DNA from: Nocardia pseudovaccinii NBRC 100343
GTDB lineage: Bacteria > Actinomycetota > Actinomycetes > Mycobacteriales > Mycobacteriaceae
Direction of reading: 5' to 3'
DNA length: 64,000 nt
Assembly: GCF_001613225.1 (NCBI RefSeq)
Contig: NZ_BDBY01000207.1
Coordinates: 42,038-106,037 of the forward strand
Shown here: positions 16,441-25,345 of the stretch, in pieces
Layout of the letters: each line of letters begins with the position of its first letter
How positions within the stretch are numbered: position 1 is the stretch's first letter
The notes under the pieces: model-generated
Databases searched by the model: none
The model's input: only the letters and a program-made list of their open reading frames with translations
Told to the model about the DNA's origin: nothing
Program-made: the position numbers and the translations under genes

Positions 16441-17652
16441 CTACTCGAGCCGTTCGAACACCGCCGCGAGTCCCTGACCGCCGCCGATACACATGGTTTC
16501 GAGGCCGTACCGGGCTTCGCGGCGCTGCATTTCGCGAAGGAGGGTGGCGAGGATCCGGGCACCGGTGGCGCCGACCGGGTGGCCGAGCGAAATGCCGGAG
16601 CCGTTGGGGTTCAGGCGCGGGTCGTCGGGTTCGAGTCCCCACTGTCGCGATACGGCGAGAACCTGGGCGGCGAATGCCTCGTTGAGTTCGATGACATCGA
16701 TATCGTCGAGGGAGAGCCCGGCCCGGTCGAGGGCCGAAGCGGTGGCGGGGACCGGCCCGATCCCCATGGTGGCGGGGGCGACACCGGCGACCGCCCACGA
16801 CCGCAGCCGAGCCAGCGGACGCAGGCCGAGCCGATCGGCGGTATCCGGGGTGGTGACGAGACACAGTGCGGCCCCGTCGTTCTGACCGCTGGCGTTCCCG
16901 GCGGTCACGGTTGCATCGGGGTCCACATTTGCACGGATCGGGCGCAGCCGCGCCAGTGATTCGGCGGTCGTGTCGGCACGCGGATGTTCATCGGTATCGA
17001 TCTGGATCGGCTCGGATCGGCGCTGCGGTACGGAGATCGGCACGATCTCGTCGGTGAAGCGGCCCGCGCGCTGCGCGGCCACGGCCCGCTGATGCGACTG
17101 GACGGCAAGCGCGTCCTGATCGATGCGGCTGATCGAGTATTCGGCGCGCAGATTCTCCGCGGTCTCGATCATGCCGCCGGGCACCGGGAAGTTCTCGCCA
17201 CCCGCGGTGACCCGGGCACGGACGAGACGATCGGCGAGTGCGAACCCGTCGCCGGTGACGCCCCAGCGCATGCCGGTGGCATAGAACTCGGTGTCGCTCA
17301 TGGACTCCACGCCGCCCGCGAGGATGACGTCACCGGCTCCGGTCGAGACCTGCATGCAGGCCTGCAGCACCGCCTGCAAGCCTGATCCGCACCGACGATC
17401 GACCTGCAGGCCGGGCACGTCGATGCCGAGTCCGGCGTCGAGAGCGGCGACGCGTCCGATGGCCGGGGCCTCCCCGTTGGGTCCGGCCTGACCGAGGATG
17501 ACATCGTCGATCACTCTGCCGGCGATTCCGGTGCGGCGCATCAGTTCGGTGATCACGGCCGCGGCCAGCTGCTGGGGCGCAAGGTTTTTGAACACTCCGC
17601 CGAATCGGCCGACAGGAGTCCGGAGGGGTTCGCAGATGACCGCATCACGCAT
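16441..17652 (-). CDS. Acetyl-CoA acyltransferase (thiolase)
   Basis: A 403-residue degradative thiolase. The acyl-accepting cysteine is Cys88 in DRRCGSG, the activating histidine is His358 in SGISLGHPVGATGAR, and the second catalytic cysteine is Cys388 in MCIGGGQG. Length and all three residues are canonical. It is the last gene of a minus-strand beta-oxidation group; 26 bp separate it from the dehydrogenase upstream. It should release acetyl-CoA from 3-ketoacyl-CoA. With the PaaH-like dehydrogenase in the same group, 3-ketoadipyl-CoA or another dicarboxylyl-CoA is a plausible substrate, but that is inference. Confidence 0.93.
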   Translation of the reverse strand: MRDAVICEPLRTPVGRFGGVFKNLAPQQLAAAVITELMRRTGIAGRVIDDVILGQAGPNGEAPAIGRVAALDAGLGIDVPGLQVDRRCGSGLQAVLQACMQVSTGAGDVILAGGVESMSDTEFYATGMRWGVTGDGFALADRLVRARVTAGGENFPVPGGMIETAENLRAEYSISRIDQDALAVQSHQRAVAAQRAGRFTDEIVPISVPQRRSEPIQIDTDEHPRADTTAESLARLRPIRANVDPDATVTAGNASGQNDGAALCLVTTPDTADRLGLRPLARLRSWAVAGVAPATMGIGPVPATASALDRAGLSLDDIDVIELNEAFAAQVLAVSRQWGLEPDDPRLNPNGSGISLGHPVGATGARILATLLREMQRREARYGLETMCIGGGQGLAAVFERLE

Positions 17653-17678
17653 GGCAGGATCCTCGAAAATTATTGGGG

Positions 17679-18833
17679 TTACAGGGCATTGATGCCGGTG
17701 AGCGACCGGCCGATGATCAGTTTCTGGATTTGACTCGTGCCCTCGTAGAGGGTCAGCACCCTGGCGTCGCGCAGGTACTTGCCCATCGGGTACTCGTCGA
17801 TGAAGCCGTAGCCACCGAATACCTGCAGACAGTTGTTGCTGACTCGTACCGCGGTCTCGCTGGCGGAAAGTTTGGCCATCGAAGATGCCAGCCGGACTTC
17901 CTCTTTTGGGGCCCCGGAATCAGCCAGCAAGGCCGCTTTCCAGGTGAGCAGGCGCGCGGCCTCGATGTCGAGCGCCGAGTCCGCGAGCAATTCCTGCACC
18001 AGTTGCTTAGTGGCGATCGGCTGCCCGAACTGGGTGCGTTCGGTGGAGTACCGGACCGCGGCGTCGAGGGCGGCCTGAGCGAGGCCGACACTGCCGGCGG
18101 CGACCGAAATGCGGCCCTTGGTCAACGCGCCGAGCGCGATGGACAGGCCCTGACCGATTGCGCCGAGGCGCGCGGAGTCGGGTATGCGGACAGCGTCCAG
18201 GGACAGGGTGGCGGTGGCCTGGCCACGCAGTCCGAGTTTGCCATGGATCGTGGTGGCAGTGAATCCCGTTGTATCCGTGGGTACCAGGAAAGCGGTGATG
18301 CCTTTACCGCCGTCCGGCGAGGTGCGCGCGAACACCAGCGCCACCGACGCCCAGGTGCCGTTGGTGATGAAGATCTTCTCTCCCGACAGCACCCACTCGT
18401 CACCGTCGCGGGCGGCGCGGGTGCGCAGCGAACCGGGATCGGAACCGCTGTCAGGCTCTGTGAGAGCGAAGCACCCCAGCGCGCGACCGGAGGTCAGCTC
18501 GGGCAGCCACCATTGCTTCTGTTCCTCGGTGCCGTACGCAGCGATCGTCTTGCTCACCAAACCCAATGACACCGAGACGATCCCGCGGACCGCCGAATCA
18601 CCGCGGCCCAGTTCCTCACAGACCAGGATGTAGGACATCAGATCGACCTCGGTGCCGCCGTAGCGTTCGTCGATACCGAGGCCCAGGAATCCGAGCTCTC
18701 CGAGCCGGGTGACGATCCCGGGGTCGACCGATTCGGCACGATCCCAGTCGCGAGCGTGCGGGACGACTTCTCTTTCGACGAAATCCGCTGCCAGTTCTTT
18801 TATTTCGCGGTGCGTGTCGTCAAGCAGGAGCAT
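17679..18833 (-). CDS. Acyl-CoA dehydrogenase (beta-oxidation operon)
   Basis: A 384-residue acyl-CoA dehydrogenase. The FAD-contact motif is CFALTEPDSGSDPG, followed by EKIFITNGTWA; the C-terminal domain has QVFGGYGFIDEYP and TLYEGTSQIQKL with the catalytic Glu in YEGT. Its start overlaps the end of the 3-hydroxyacyl-CoA dehydrogenase gene by 14 bp, indicating coupled translation. It resembles short- and branched-chain dehydrogenases rather than the module-1/2 enzymes. Together with hydratase, 3-hydroxyacyl-CoA dehydrogenase and thiolase it completes one beta-oxidation cycle in a single operon. Confidence 0.92.
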   Translation of the reverse strand: MLLLDDTHREIKELAADFVEREVVPHARDWDRAESVDPGIVTRLGELGFLGLGIDERYGGTEVDLMSYILVCEELGRGDSAVRGIVSVSLGLVSKTIAAYGTEEQKQWWLPELTSGRALGCFALTEPDSGSDPGSLRTRAARDGDEWVLSGEKIFITNGTWASVALVFARTSPDGGKGITAFLVPTDTTGFTATTIHGKLGLRGQATATLSLDAVRIPDSARLGAIGQGLSIALGALTKGRISVAAGSVGLAQAALDAAVRYSTERTQFGQPIATKQLVQELLADSALDIEAARLLTWKAALLADSGAPKEEVRLASSMAKLSASETAVRVSNNCLQVFGGYGFIDEYPMGKYLRDARVLTLYEGTSQIQKLIIGRSLTGINAL

Positions 18834-20355
18834 GCGATCCTCGATTTCTCATCAGGTCGGTGGGTCGGGTTTCGCGGGCGCGCAAAGAAAGTCCCAGGTC
18901 GGCATGGGTGCGCAGCCAACCATTGGCGCGGTAGCGCGGGTCTCCGGTGTAGGCGTGTATCCCGTCGAGAATGCGGGTGATCAATGCGGCGCCGACGGAA
19001 TCGCCGTAGTCGAGCGGGCCTTGCGGATAGCCGAGTCCCAGCTGTGCGCCGCGGTCGATATCGGCGGGTGTCGCGATGCCGGATTCGGCGATCGCGCAGG
19101 CCAGGTTCACCATCGTGGCGAGGATGCGCTGGGCGACTGGAGCAGGTCCGTCGGCGGTCAGGGTCAGAGCCGCCGGGGCGGCGAGTACTGCGAGCGCAGG
19201 CGCGGTGGCTACTGGATCGGCGGTGACGGGAACGGCCACCACCAGTCGTTTCCCCGTCACACTGAGCGGATCCACACCGAGGGTCCGGGAAGGGGCGAGC
19301 CCCGCACGAACCGCCAGCCGGTAGGCCGGTTCACCAACCGGGAACACCAGCGAAACTGCTGCGGGCGAAGGAGATTCGAGCACCGACGCTCCCGCCGAAC
19401 GCAGCGTTGCGGCGAATTCCGGATGCTCGTGGACATACACCGGTATGGCTGCCGGATCGGCGACGAACTCGGGTTCGGCTATCGATTCGCGCTCCCCACC
19501 GTCGTATCGATAGAAACCCTCGCCGGTCTTGCGGCCGAGTAGCCCAGCGGTGGTACGGGCGGCCGCCAGCGGCGACGGCCGCAGCCGCGGATCGTTGTAG
19601 AACCCGGCGAAAACCGTCTCCATCACCGGATGGCTGACATCCAAACCGGTCAGATCGAGGAGTTCGAACGGCCCCATGCGCAGGCCGAGCACATCACGCA
19701 CGATGCGGTCGATGTCCGCGGGTGCGGCCGCCTGCTCCGACAGCAGGGTCAATGCCTCGGTCGGCAGCGCCCGGCCGACATGATTGACCAGAAACCCGGG
19801 AGTATCGCGGACGACGATCCCGGTGTGGCCGATCCGCTCGACCACGGACCGGGCCGTGTCCACCAGCTCGGGCCGGGTCCGTAGTCCCGGCACGATCTCC
19901 ACCAGTCGCATCAGCGGCACCGGATTGAAGAAATGCAACCCCACCAGCCGCCCCGGGTCGCCCAGCGCCGTCGCCAGCACGCCGATGGACAGCGAACTGG
20001 TGTTGGAGGCGAGAATCGCAGTGGGCGTTGCAATTTCGAGCTCGGCCAGAATCGACTGCTTGACCGCCAGGTCCTCGACGACGGCCTCGATGACCAGATC
20101 GACGTCGTCCGCGGGCGCCGTCGGAGATACGCCGGGGCACAACCGGGCCAGGATCGCCGCAGCTTCCTCGCCGGTACAGCGGCCCCTGTCGACCGAGCGG
20201 CGCACCATGGTGGCGATGAAGTCCAGTGCGGCCGTCACCGCGCGAGGGTCGCTGTCGGTCACCTCGACCTGATAGCCCGCGGTGGCGGCGACCTGCGCGA
20301 TCCCCCTTCCCATGGCACCGGCGCCGACAATCCGGATCCGTTCGATGGCAGCCAT
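18820..20355 (-). CDS. 3-hydroxyacyl-CoA dehydrogenase, two-domain (PaaH-like)
   Basis: A 511-residue NAD-dependent 3-hydroxyacyl-CoA dehydrogenase. The Rossmann motif GAGAMG is at residues 11-16, the catalytic histidine lies in HFFNPVPLMRLVEIV, and a first C-terminal helical domain ends near residue 285 (GRKTGEGFYRYDG). A second copy of the C-terminal domain follows after a linker of about 100 residues (ESGIATPADIDRGAQLGLGYPQGPLDYGD). This enlarged layout is typical of PaaH/PaaC-type enzymes for 3-hydroxyadipyl-CoA. The ATG at 20355 overlaps the stop of the hydratase gene (ATGA). No other phenylacetate genes are seen here. Confidence 0.9.
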   Translation of the reverse strand: MAAIERIRIVGAGAMGRGIAQVAATAGYQVEVTDSDPRAVTAALDFIATMVRRSVDRGRCTGEEAAAILARLCPGVSPTAPADDVDLVIEAVVEDLAVKQSILAELEIATPTAILASNTSSLSIGVLATALGDPGRLVGLHFFNPVPLMRLVEIVPGLRTRPELVDTARSVVERIGHTGIVVRDTPGFLVNHVGRALPTEALTLLSEQAAAPADIDRIVRDVLGLRMGPFELLDLTGLDVSHPVMETVFAGFYNDPRLRPSPLAAARTTAGLLGRKTGEGFYRYDGGERESIAEPEFVADPAAIPVYVHEHPEFAATLRSAGASVLESPSPAAVSLVFPVGEPAYRLAVRAGLAPSRTLGVDPLSVTGKRLVVAVPVTADPVATAPALAVLAAPAALTLTADGPAPVAQRILATMVNLACAIAESGIATPADIDRGAQLGLGYPQGPLDYGDSVGAALITRILDGIHAYTGDPRYRANGWLRTHADLGLSLRARETRPTDLMRNRGSHAPA

Positions 20356-21140
20356 CACTTCCCCTGGTAGTTCGGTGTTCGTTTGTCGAGAAATGCCTGG
20401 ATGCCCTCGCTTCGATCCGCGGTATCGAACAGCAGCTGAAAAGTGGTGCGCTCCAGCTCGATTGCCGTGCGCAGCGGGGAGTTCTCGGCATGCCGGGCCA
20501 CTCGGCGAATCGCCTGGACCTGAAGCGGCGGTTGCGCCGCGATCCGGGCGGCCAGCTCGACCGACGTCCCCAGCGCCGTCCCGTCCGGCACGATATCGGC
20601 AACGATGCCCAGCTCCTGCGCGGTCGTGGCGTCGATGCGGTCACCGGTCAGCACCAGGTGCAGCGCCCGCGAACGACCGGCACGCTGCACCAGCCGACTC
20701 AGCCCGCCCGCGCCGGGAATCAACCCGACCCTGATCTCGGGTTGACCGAATTGCGCTGACGCACCGGCGATCACGACATCGCAGGCCATTGCCAGCTCGC
20801 ATCCGCCACCGAGCGCGTAACCCTCCACGGCGGCGACGACCGGCGTCTCCAGCGCATCCAGCACAGAGAACATTTGCCCGGTCCGCTGCACCAGATGATC
20901 GGCCGGTGCAAGCGTCTTCATCTGCTTCAGATCCGTGCCGGCGACGAAAACCCCACCGGTACCGGTGAGTACGATCGCGCGCACCTCCGGATCCGCGTCG
21001 GCGTCCGAAAGCATCTGCATCAGAAGATCTTTCGTGGCCGTGTCGAGCGCATTGCGGGCCTGCGGGCGGGAGATGCGGATCACCCGCACACCCCGCTGAT
21101 CGCCGGTGAGATCTTCGTGCACAACAGTATTCGGAATCAT
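20355..21140 (-). CDS. Enoyl-CoA hydratase (canonical crotonase)
   Basis: A 261-residue crotonase. Both catalytic glutamates of enoyl-CoA hydratases appear to be kept: one in ALGGGCELAMACD and one in FGQPEIRVGLIPGAGG. The oxyanion-hole strip FVAGTDLKQM is also present. It is the first gene of the minus-strand hydratase, 3-hydroxyacyl-CoA dehydrogenase, acyl-CoA dehydrogenase, thiolase run. The start ATG at 21140 is where family homology begins; the longer in-frame reading upstream overlaps the next gene antisense-like and is Arg-rich. The four crotonases between 51.6 and 56 kb all have altered active sites, so this is the clearest hydratase of the window. Confidence 0.9.
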   Translation of the reverse strand: MIPNTVVHEDLTGDQRGVRVIRISRPQARNALDTATKDLLMQMLSDADADPEVRAIVLTGTGGVFVAGTDLKQMKTLAPADHLVQRTGQMFSVLDALETPVVAAVEGYALGGGCELAMACDVVIAGASAQFGQPEIRVGLIPGAGGLSRLVQRAGRSRALHLVLTGDRIDATTAQELGIVADIVPDGTALGTSVELAARIAAQPPLQVQAIRRVARHAENSPLRTAIELERTTFQLLFDTADRSEGIQAFLDKRTPNYQGK

Positions 21141-21217
21141 CCCGGATGCCCTGTCGGATCGGTGATGGTGTGGAGCAGGTCGATGGGGGAGGCGGATCGT
21201 GACGTCGGCAGACACGG

Positions 21218-22459
21218 TCAGGCGATCGGGCTGCGTGGGAGTAGGCGGTCGGAGATGATTTTCTGCTGGATTTGGCTGGTGCCCTCGAAGACGGTTGTGA
21301 GTCGGGCGTCGCGCCAGAAGCGTTCGACGCGGCGCTCGGTCGTGTAGCCGTTGCCGCCGTGTAGTTGCATGGCTTGTCCGGTCACGTCGACAGCCATTTC
21401 GGTGGCGAGGAGTTTGACCATCGCGGCTTCGCGTTCGCATGCCTGACCGAGGTCGATGAGATGGGCGACTTGCCGGTAGAACGCGCGGGCCTGCTCGACG
21501 CGGGCGCTCATCTCGGCGACCATGAATCGCAGTGCTTGGAAGTCGCCGATGGGGCGCTGGAACTGCCGGCGTTCCTGCAGATAGAGCAGGCATTCCTCGG
21601 TGGCGGCGCGGGCGAGTCCGACCGCGCGGGCGGCGGTGTGCACGCGGGCGACGTTGAGCCCTTGTTCGATCGCGCGGAAGGTGTTGGCTTCCTTGCCCTT
21701 TCCGCCGGCGCGGGGACGGCCCAGGTCGGTGACTCGGTTGGCGGCGGGTACGCGCAGCCCGTCGAACTCGAGGTTCCAGGTGAGGAATCCGTGATAGCCG
21801 ATCTTGTCGATCGGGGTGCCGGTGAGACCGGTGGGGAAGCCGCCGCGGTCTTTCTCGATGATGAAGGTGGCCAGACCGGCCGAGCGTCGCTGGCCGGGTT
21901 CGGGGTCACCCACCCGGCACAGCAGTTGGATGAAGTCGGCGGCTTTGGCGTTGCCGCACCAACGTTTCTCCCCGGTGATGACATAGTCGTCGCCGTCGCG
22001 GACGGCGCGTGTGCTGACGCCGGCCAGATCGGATCCCGCGCCGGGCTCGGACAGGGCGGCCGCGCCGATCCATTCCCCGCGGGCGCTGCGTTGCAGTAGT
22101 CGGCGGCGCTTGTCGGCGTCGTCGAAACCGGTGCCCATCCCCTGAGCGCGGGCGATGATGCTGGCAACGCTCATCCATCCTCGCGCCAGTTCCTCGGCGA
22201 TCATGCAGTACTCGAACACACCCAAGCCCATGCCGCCGTACTCCTGCGGCACCATGATCCCGAAATAGCCCTGCTCACCCATCTTGTGGATCAGCGAGCG
22301 GGGCATTTCCATCTTGTTCTTGTCGAGCTCGTCGGCAACGGGAATGACCTCTTCGTCGGTGAACCGGCGCGCGTGCGCCTGAATCTCTACGCGCATGCCG
22401 GTGTCGAACGGCGGGGTCACGACAGGCACCGGTGGAATCAAGACATCAGTCACCGACAT
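21218..22459 (-). CDS. Acyl-CoA dehydrogenase (module 2)
   Basis: A 413-residue acyl-CoA dehydrogenase most like the module-1 enzyme at 2343: both have MGLGVFEY/LGLGVFEY, a WMSV strip and GGNGYTTERRVER. The FAD-contact motif is ALSEPGAGSDLAG and the catalytic-base strip is TVFEGTSQIQQK. It has its own upstream region (22460-22556) carrying a 17-bp element at 22486 that recurs between the IclR gene and the module-2 operon, so it is probably co-regulated with module 2 and supplies its dehydrogenation step. It lies 77 bp upstream of the beta-oxidation genes on the same strand, so some read-through is possible. Confidence 0.92.
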   Translation of the reverse strand: MSVTDVLIPPVPVVTPPFDTGMRVEIQAHARRFTDEEVIPVADELDKNKMEMPRSLIHKMGEQGYFGIMVPQEYGGMGLGVFEYCMIAEELARGWMSVASIIARAQGMGTGFDDADKRRRLLQRSARGEWIGAAALSEPGAGSDLAGVSTRAVRDGDDYVITGEKRWCGNAKAADFIQLLCRVGDPEPGQRRSAGLATFIIEKDRGGFPTGLTGTPIDKIGYHGFLTWNLEFDGLRVPAANRVTDLGRPRAGGKGKEANTFRAIEQGLNVARVHTAARAVGLARAATEECLLYLQERRQFQRPIGDFQALRFMVAEMSARVEQARAFYRQVAHLIDLGQACEREAAMVKLLATEMAVDVTGQAMQLHGGNGYTTERRVERFWRDARLTTVFEGTSQIQQKIISDRLLPRSPIA

Positions 22460-22485
22460 GGGATAGCTCCTTCATTTATGCCGCA

Positions 22486-22502
22486 ATGTGGGATGGCATT
22501 CC
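22486..22502. promoter_or_regulatory. Candidate IclR operator upstream of the dehydrogenase
   Basis: ATGTGGGATGGCATTCC on the plus strand matches, at 15 of 17 bases, the minus-strand sequence ATGTGGCATGGCATCCC at 23391-23407, in the IclR/MmgE intergenic region. The site is 27 bp upstream of the dehydrogenase start at 22459. Two near-identical copies flanking the IclR gene argue for a common regulator. Confidence 0.6.
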
Positions 22503-22556
22503 ATATTTGCTAGGCGACTATCACCCCATGACTGTGGTCACGTCAAGTGCTTGCGC

Positions 22557-23300
22557 CTAATCGCGAAGGTTCGCACCGATAGCGGCCGCTGCTTTGCGCA
22601 CCAGGTCACCCCAAAGCGGGACCTGCCGGTGGTCGAACCGGATATCGGGCATCGAGATCGCGACTGCGGCCACGGGCTTGCGGCCCGGCCCGAGCACCGC
22701 GGCGCCGACAGCGCAGACGTTGGCGCGATTCTCGCCGATATTGACCGCGTACCCGAGCTCGCGAATCTCGCGGATATTGGCTCGCAGTCGATCCGGGTCG
22801 GTGATGGTGTTCTCGGTGATCCGCGGCAAGCCGTGAGCGATCACCCACTCGACATCCTCGTCGGTCATCGCCGCCAGCAGGCTGCGCCCGATAGAGGTGA
22901 CATGCAGCGGGGATGCGGTGCCGAGGCGGTTATAGGTGCGCACCGGCTGATCGCTGTCGAACCGATCGATGAGCACGGTGCGTTTGCGTCCGTCTAGGAC
23001 CGACAGGTGAATCGTCTCGTGTGTGGCCTCGGCCAGTGCTCGCACCGGCTCGGCGGCCGCCTCTCGGATGCCGATCTCTCCCATCGCCCGGCGGCCCACG
23101 ATCAACGCCTGACCGGTCAGCACCCAACGGTTGAGATCCTCCTCCGTGCCTCGCAACCAGCCGGCCTCGGCCAGCGTCACCAAGATCCGCTGCACGGTGG
23201 ACGTGGGCAGATCCAGCATGCGCGACAGCGCGGCGACGCCGATGGGCTGATGCTCCGATACCGCTTCGAGTACTCGCAGGCTCCGCAGGACACTCTGCAT
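22557..23300 (-). CDS. IclR family transcriptional regulator (module 2)
   Basis: A 247-residue IclR protein. The N-terminal winged helix (about residues 1-60) contains LRVLEAVSEHQPIGVAALSR and LPTSTVQRILVTLAEAGW; the C-terminal effector domain includes SIGRSLLAAMTDEDVEWV and AAVLGPGRKPVAAVAISMP. The ATG at 23300 is chosen because AAGGAG lies about 7 bp upstream. It is divergent from MmgE/PrpD at 23451 and transcribed toward the module-2 dehydrogenase. IclR proteins usually control catabolism of organic or aromatic acids with the pathway acid as ligand. The repeated 17-bp elements at 22486 and 23391 are its likely binding sites. Confidence 0.9.
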   Translation of the reverse strand: MQSVLRSLRVLEAVSEHQPIGVAALSRMLDLPTSTVQRILVTLAEAGWLRGTEEDLNRWVLTGQALIVGRRAMGEIGIREAAAEPVRALAEATHETIHLSVLDGRKRTVLIDRFDSDQPVRTYNRLGTASPLHVTSIGRSLLAAMTDEDVEWVIAHGLPRITENTITDPDRLRANIREIRELGYAVNIGENRANVCAVGAAVLGPGRKPVAAVAISMPDIRFDHRQVPLWGDLVRKAAAAIGANLRD

Positions 23301-23390
23301 CACCAGCTCCTTTCACAGCCCCGCCGGGAGCCCGGAGGGCAAGTCGTTGACAGATGGGGCACCCGGGGGCAATACTCACTCCACTAATTC

Positions 23391-23407
23391 GGGATGCCAT
23401 GCCACAT
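23391..23407. promoter_or_regulatory. Candidate IclR operator in the IclR/MmgE divergent region
   Basis: Minus-strand ATGTGGCATGGCATCCC, the partner of the element at 22486. It overlaps a larger inverted repeat, ATGCCA (23394-23399) with TGGCAT (23409-23414). Position between divergent starts at 23300 and 23451 fits control of both genes. Confidence 0.6.
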
Positions 23408-23450
23408 TATGGCATAGATTTCGAAGTGCATCCTCTGGAGGTGCCGAACC

Positions 23451-24809
23451 ATGCCCCAATCGAGTGTTGATTCCCCGCCGACCGCGGCGTTCGCGGCCAC
23501 AGTCAGCCGCCTGCGATACGACGATCTCCCCGAGTCGGTGATCGAGCTGGCCAAGCAGTGTCTGCTGGATGTGCTCGGGACGAGTATCGCCGGTTCGCGG
23601 GAGCCGGCGGCCGTCACGGTGTCCGACTACGTGACCTGTGAGGTGTCCTCGGGTCCGTGCACGGTGTTCGGCACCGGCACGACTCTGCCTGCGTCGAGTG
23701 CGGCGCTGGTCAATGGAACGGCCGGGCACGCATTGGATTTCGACGACGTGATCAGCGGAGTAGGCCATCCCTCGGTGGCGGTAGCCCCGGCGGCGATGGC
23801 AGTGGCCGAACGACTCGGTGCGTCGGGGCGGGCGCTGCTGACCGCGTTCGTCGCCGGTGTCGAGACACAGGCTCGGCTCGCGCGAGTCGTCGGCGCCACA
23901 CACTATGCGCTGGGCTTCCACACCACCGCGACGCTGGGATCCTTCGGTGCGGCGGCTGCGGTCTCGCATCTGCTCGGCCTGGGCCCGGAACACATGAATG
24001 CCGCTCTGGCGATCGCGGGTACGCAGGCCGCCGGGCTCAAGGCATCGTTCGGGACCATGTGCAAACCCCTGCACGCTGGGCGGGCCGCGGCCAACGGAGT
24101 GGTCGCCGCCGAGCTCGCCGCTCGAGGTTTCACCGGCGCCGACGACATCCTCGCCGACAAGCAGGGCTTCGCCGCCGCCGAATCCGATGCCTTTCACGGC
24201 GAACTGCTCGACCAGCCGCTCGGCTCGCCGTGGCGATTGCAGGACGTCCGCTTCAAGCTGCATGCCGCGTGTTTCCTCACCCATGCCTCGATCGACTCGC
24301 TCATCACCCTCGGCTCCGACCACGGCATCGCCGCCGCCGACGTCGATCACGTGGAAATCGTTGTGCCGCATGGTCATCTGAATGTCTGCGGTATCCCCGA
24401 GCCCCGAACGGGATTGGAAGCCAAGTTCAGCCTGCGCCTCACGGCCGCGCTCGCGTTGCTGCACCACCGCGCGACACCGGACCTGTTCACCGACGACGTC
24501 GTCACCAGTGCGCCGGTGGCAGCGCTGCGCGACAAGGTGACAGTAACGGCCGATCGCAGCATGGAAGGCCCAGCCGCCGATGTGCATCTGAGGCTGGCCG
24601 ACGGCCGGCGATTCGACACGCAACGCGATATGCGGGAGCCGCAATGGTGCCACCACCCCGCCGAGCAGACCGGGTCATTGCTGGCCAAGTTCCACACTCT
24701 GGCCGATCCGGTTCTCGGCGCGCGACGCGCACAACATCTGGCCTCCGTCGTGGAATCCCTCGACGACCTGTCCGATGCGCGAACGCTGTGTCGCGCAACC
24801 CACCGCTGA
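23451..24809 (+). CDS. MmgE/PrpD family protein (module 2)
   Basis: A 452-residue MmgE/PrpD protein, paralogue of the one at 6386. It keeps NGTAGHALDFDDV (about residues 87-99) and SFGTMCKPLHAGRAAANG (about 200-217). The start ATG at 23451 follows GGAGGT at good spacing. It opens the second operon, whereas its counterpart closes the first, so gene order was rearranged while content was kept. The family covers 2-methylcitrate dehydratase and cis-aconitate decarboxylase; here the neighbours suggest a role in making or using a short branched dicarboxylate. The exact reaction cannot be assigned. Confidence 0.88.
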   Translation: MPQSSVDSPPTAAFAATVSRLRYDDLPESVIELAKQCLLDVLGTSIAGSREPAAVTVSDYVTCEVSSGPCTVFGTGTTLPASSAALVNGTAGHALDFDDVISGVGHPSVAVAPAAMAVAERLGASGRALLTAFVAGVETQARLARVVGATHYALGFHTTATLGSFGAAAAVSHLLGLGPEHMNAALAIAGTQAAGLKASFGTMCKPLHAGRAAANGVVAAELAARGFTGADDILADKQGFAAAESDAFHGELLDQPLGSPWRLQDVRFKLHAACFLTHASIDSLITLGSDHGIAAADVDHVEIVVPHGHLNVCGIPEPRTGLEAKFSLRLTAALALLHHRATPDLFTDDVVTSAPVAALRDKVTVTADRSMEGPAADVHLRLADGRRFDTQRDMREPQWCHHPAEQTGSLLAKFHTLADPVLGARRAQHLASVVESLDDLSDARTLCRATHR

Positions 24810-24829
24810 CCGAAAGGAAAACGCCGTCC

Positions 24830-25333
24830 GTGTCCGACGATTTCGACACCATCAAGCACCGTGCCCGACTGCTGGCCAAAGGTCGCTGTTTCGAGGACTT
24901 CCACCCCGAGCAGCGGTTCGACCACCACTGGGGACGCACCCTCACCGAGTCCGACAGCATCAGGTTCTCCACCCTGACTCTGAGCTACAACCCGGTCTAC
25001 TTCAATGCCGACACCGCCCACCAGCAGGGACACCGACGTCTCGTCGCGCACCCGAATCTGGTCTTCCTCACCGTCTTCGGGCTCAGCGTCGAGGACCTCA
25101 GCGAGAACGGTGGACCGTTTCTCGGTGTCGAGGAGCTGACCTTTCACCGCCCGGTTCTGGTCGGCGAGACGATACGGGCCCGCAGCCGGGTCCGTGAAAC
25201 CCGAACCTCACGCAGCCGGCCCGGCATGGGTGTCGTCAGCTGGCACACCGAAGGACTCATTGGAGACGAGGTCGTCGTCGACTTCATCCGGACCAACTTC
25301 GTCCGCTGCGCCGGCGCAGCGAGCGTCCTCTGA
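24830..25333 (+). CDS. MaoC-type hydratase, subunit A (module 2)
   Basis: A 167-residue hotdog protein of exactly the same length as the module-1 subunit A. It shares FEDFHPEQRFDHHWGRTLT-like sequence and the altered active-site strip LSYNPVYFNADTA, again with Ser and Tyr where active hydratases have Asp and His. The start is GTG at 24830, with AAAGGAAA about 10 bp upstream; longer frames run antisense-like through MmgE/PrpD. The next gene (12 bp on) is the histidine-containing partner. Conservation of the unusual strip in both modules suggests that this chain is structural or substrate-binding rather than degraded. Confidence 0.82.
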   Translation: MSDDFDTIKHRARLLAKGRCFEDFHPEQRFDHHWGRTLTESDSIRFSTLTLSYNPVYFNADTAHQQGHRRLVAHPNLVFLTVFGLSVEDLSENGGPFLGVEELTFHRPVLVGETIRARSRVRETRTSRSRPGMGVVSWHTEGLIGDEVVVDFIRTNFVRCAGAASVL

Positions 25334-25345
25334 AGGGACTCCCGC

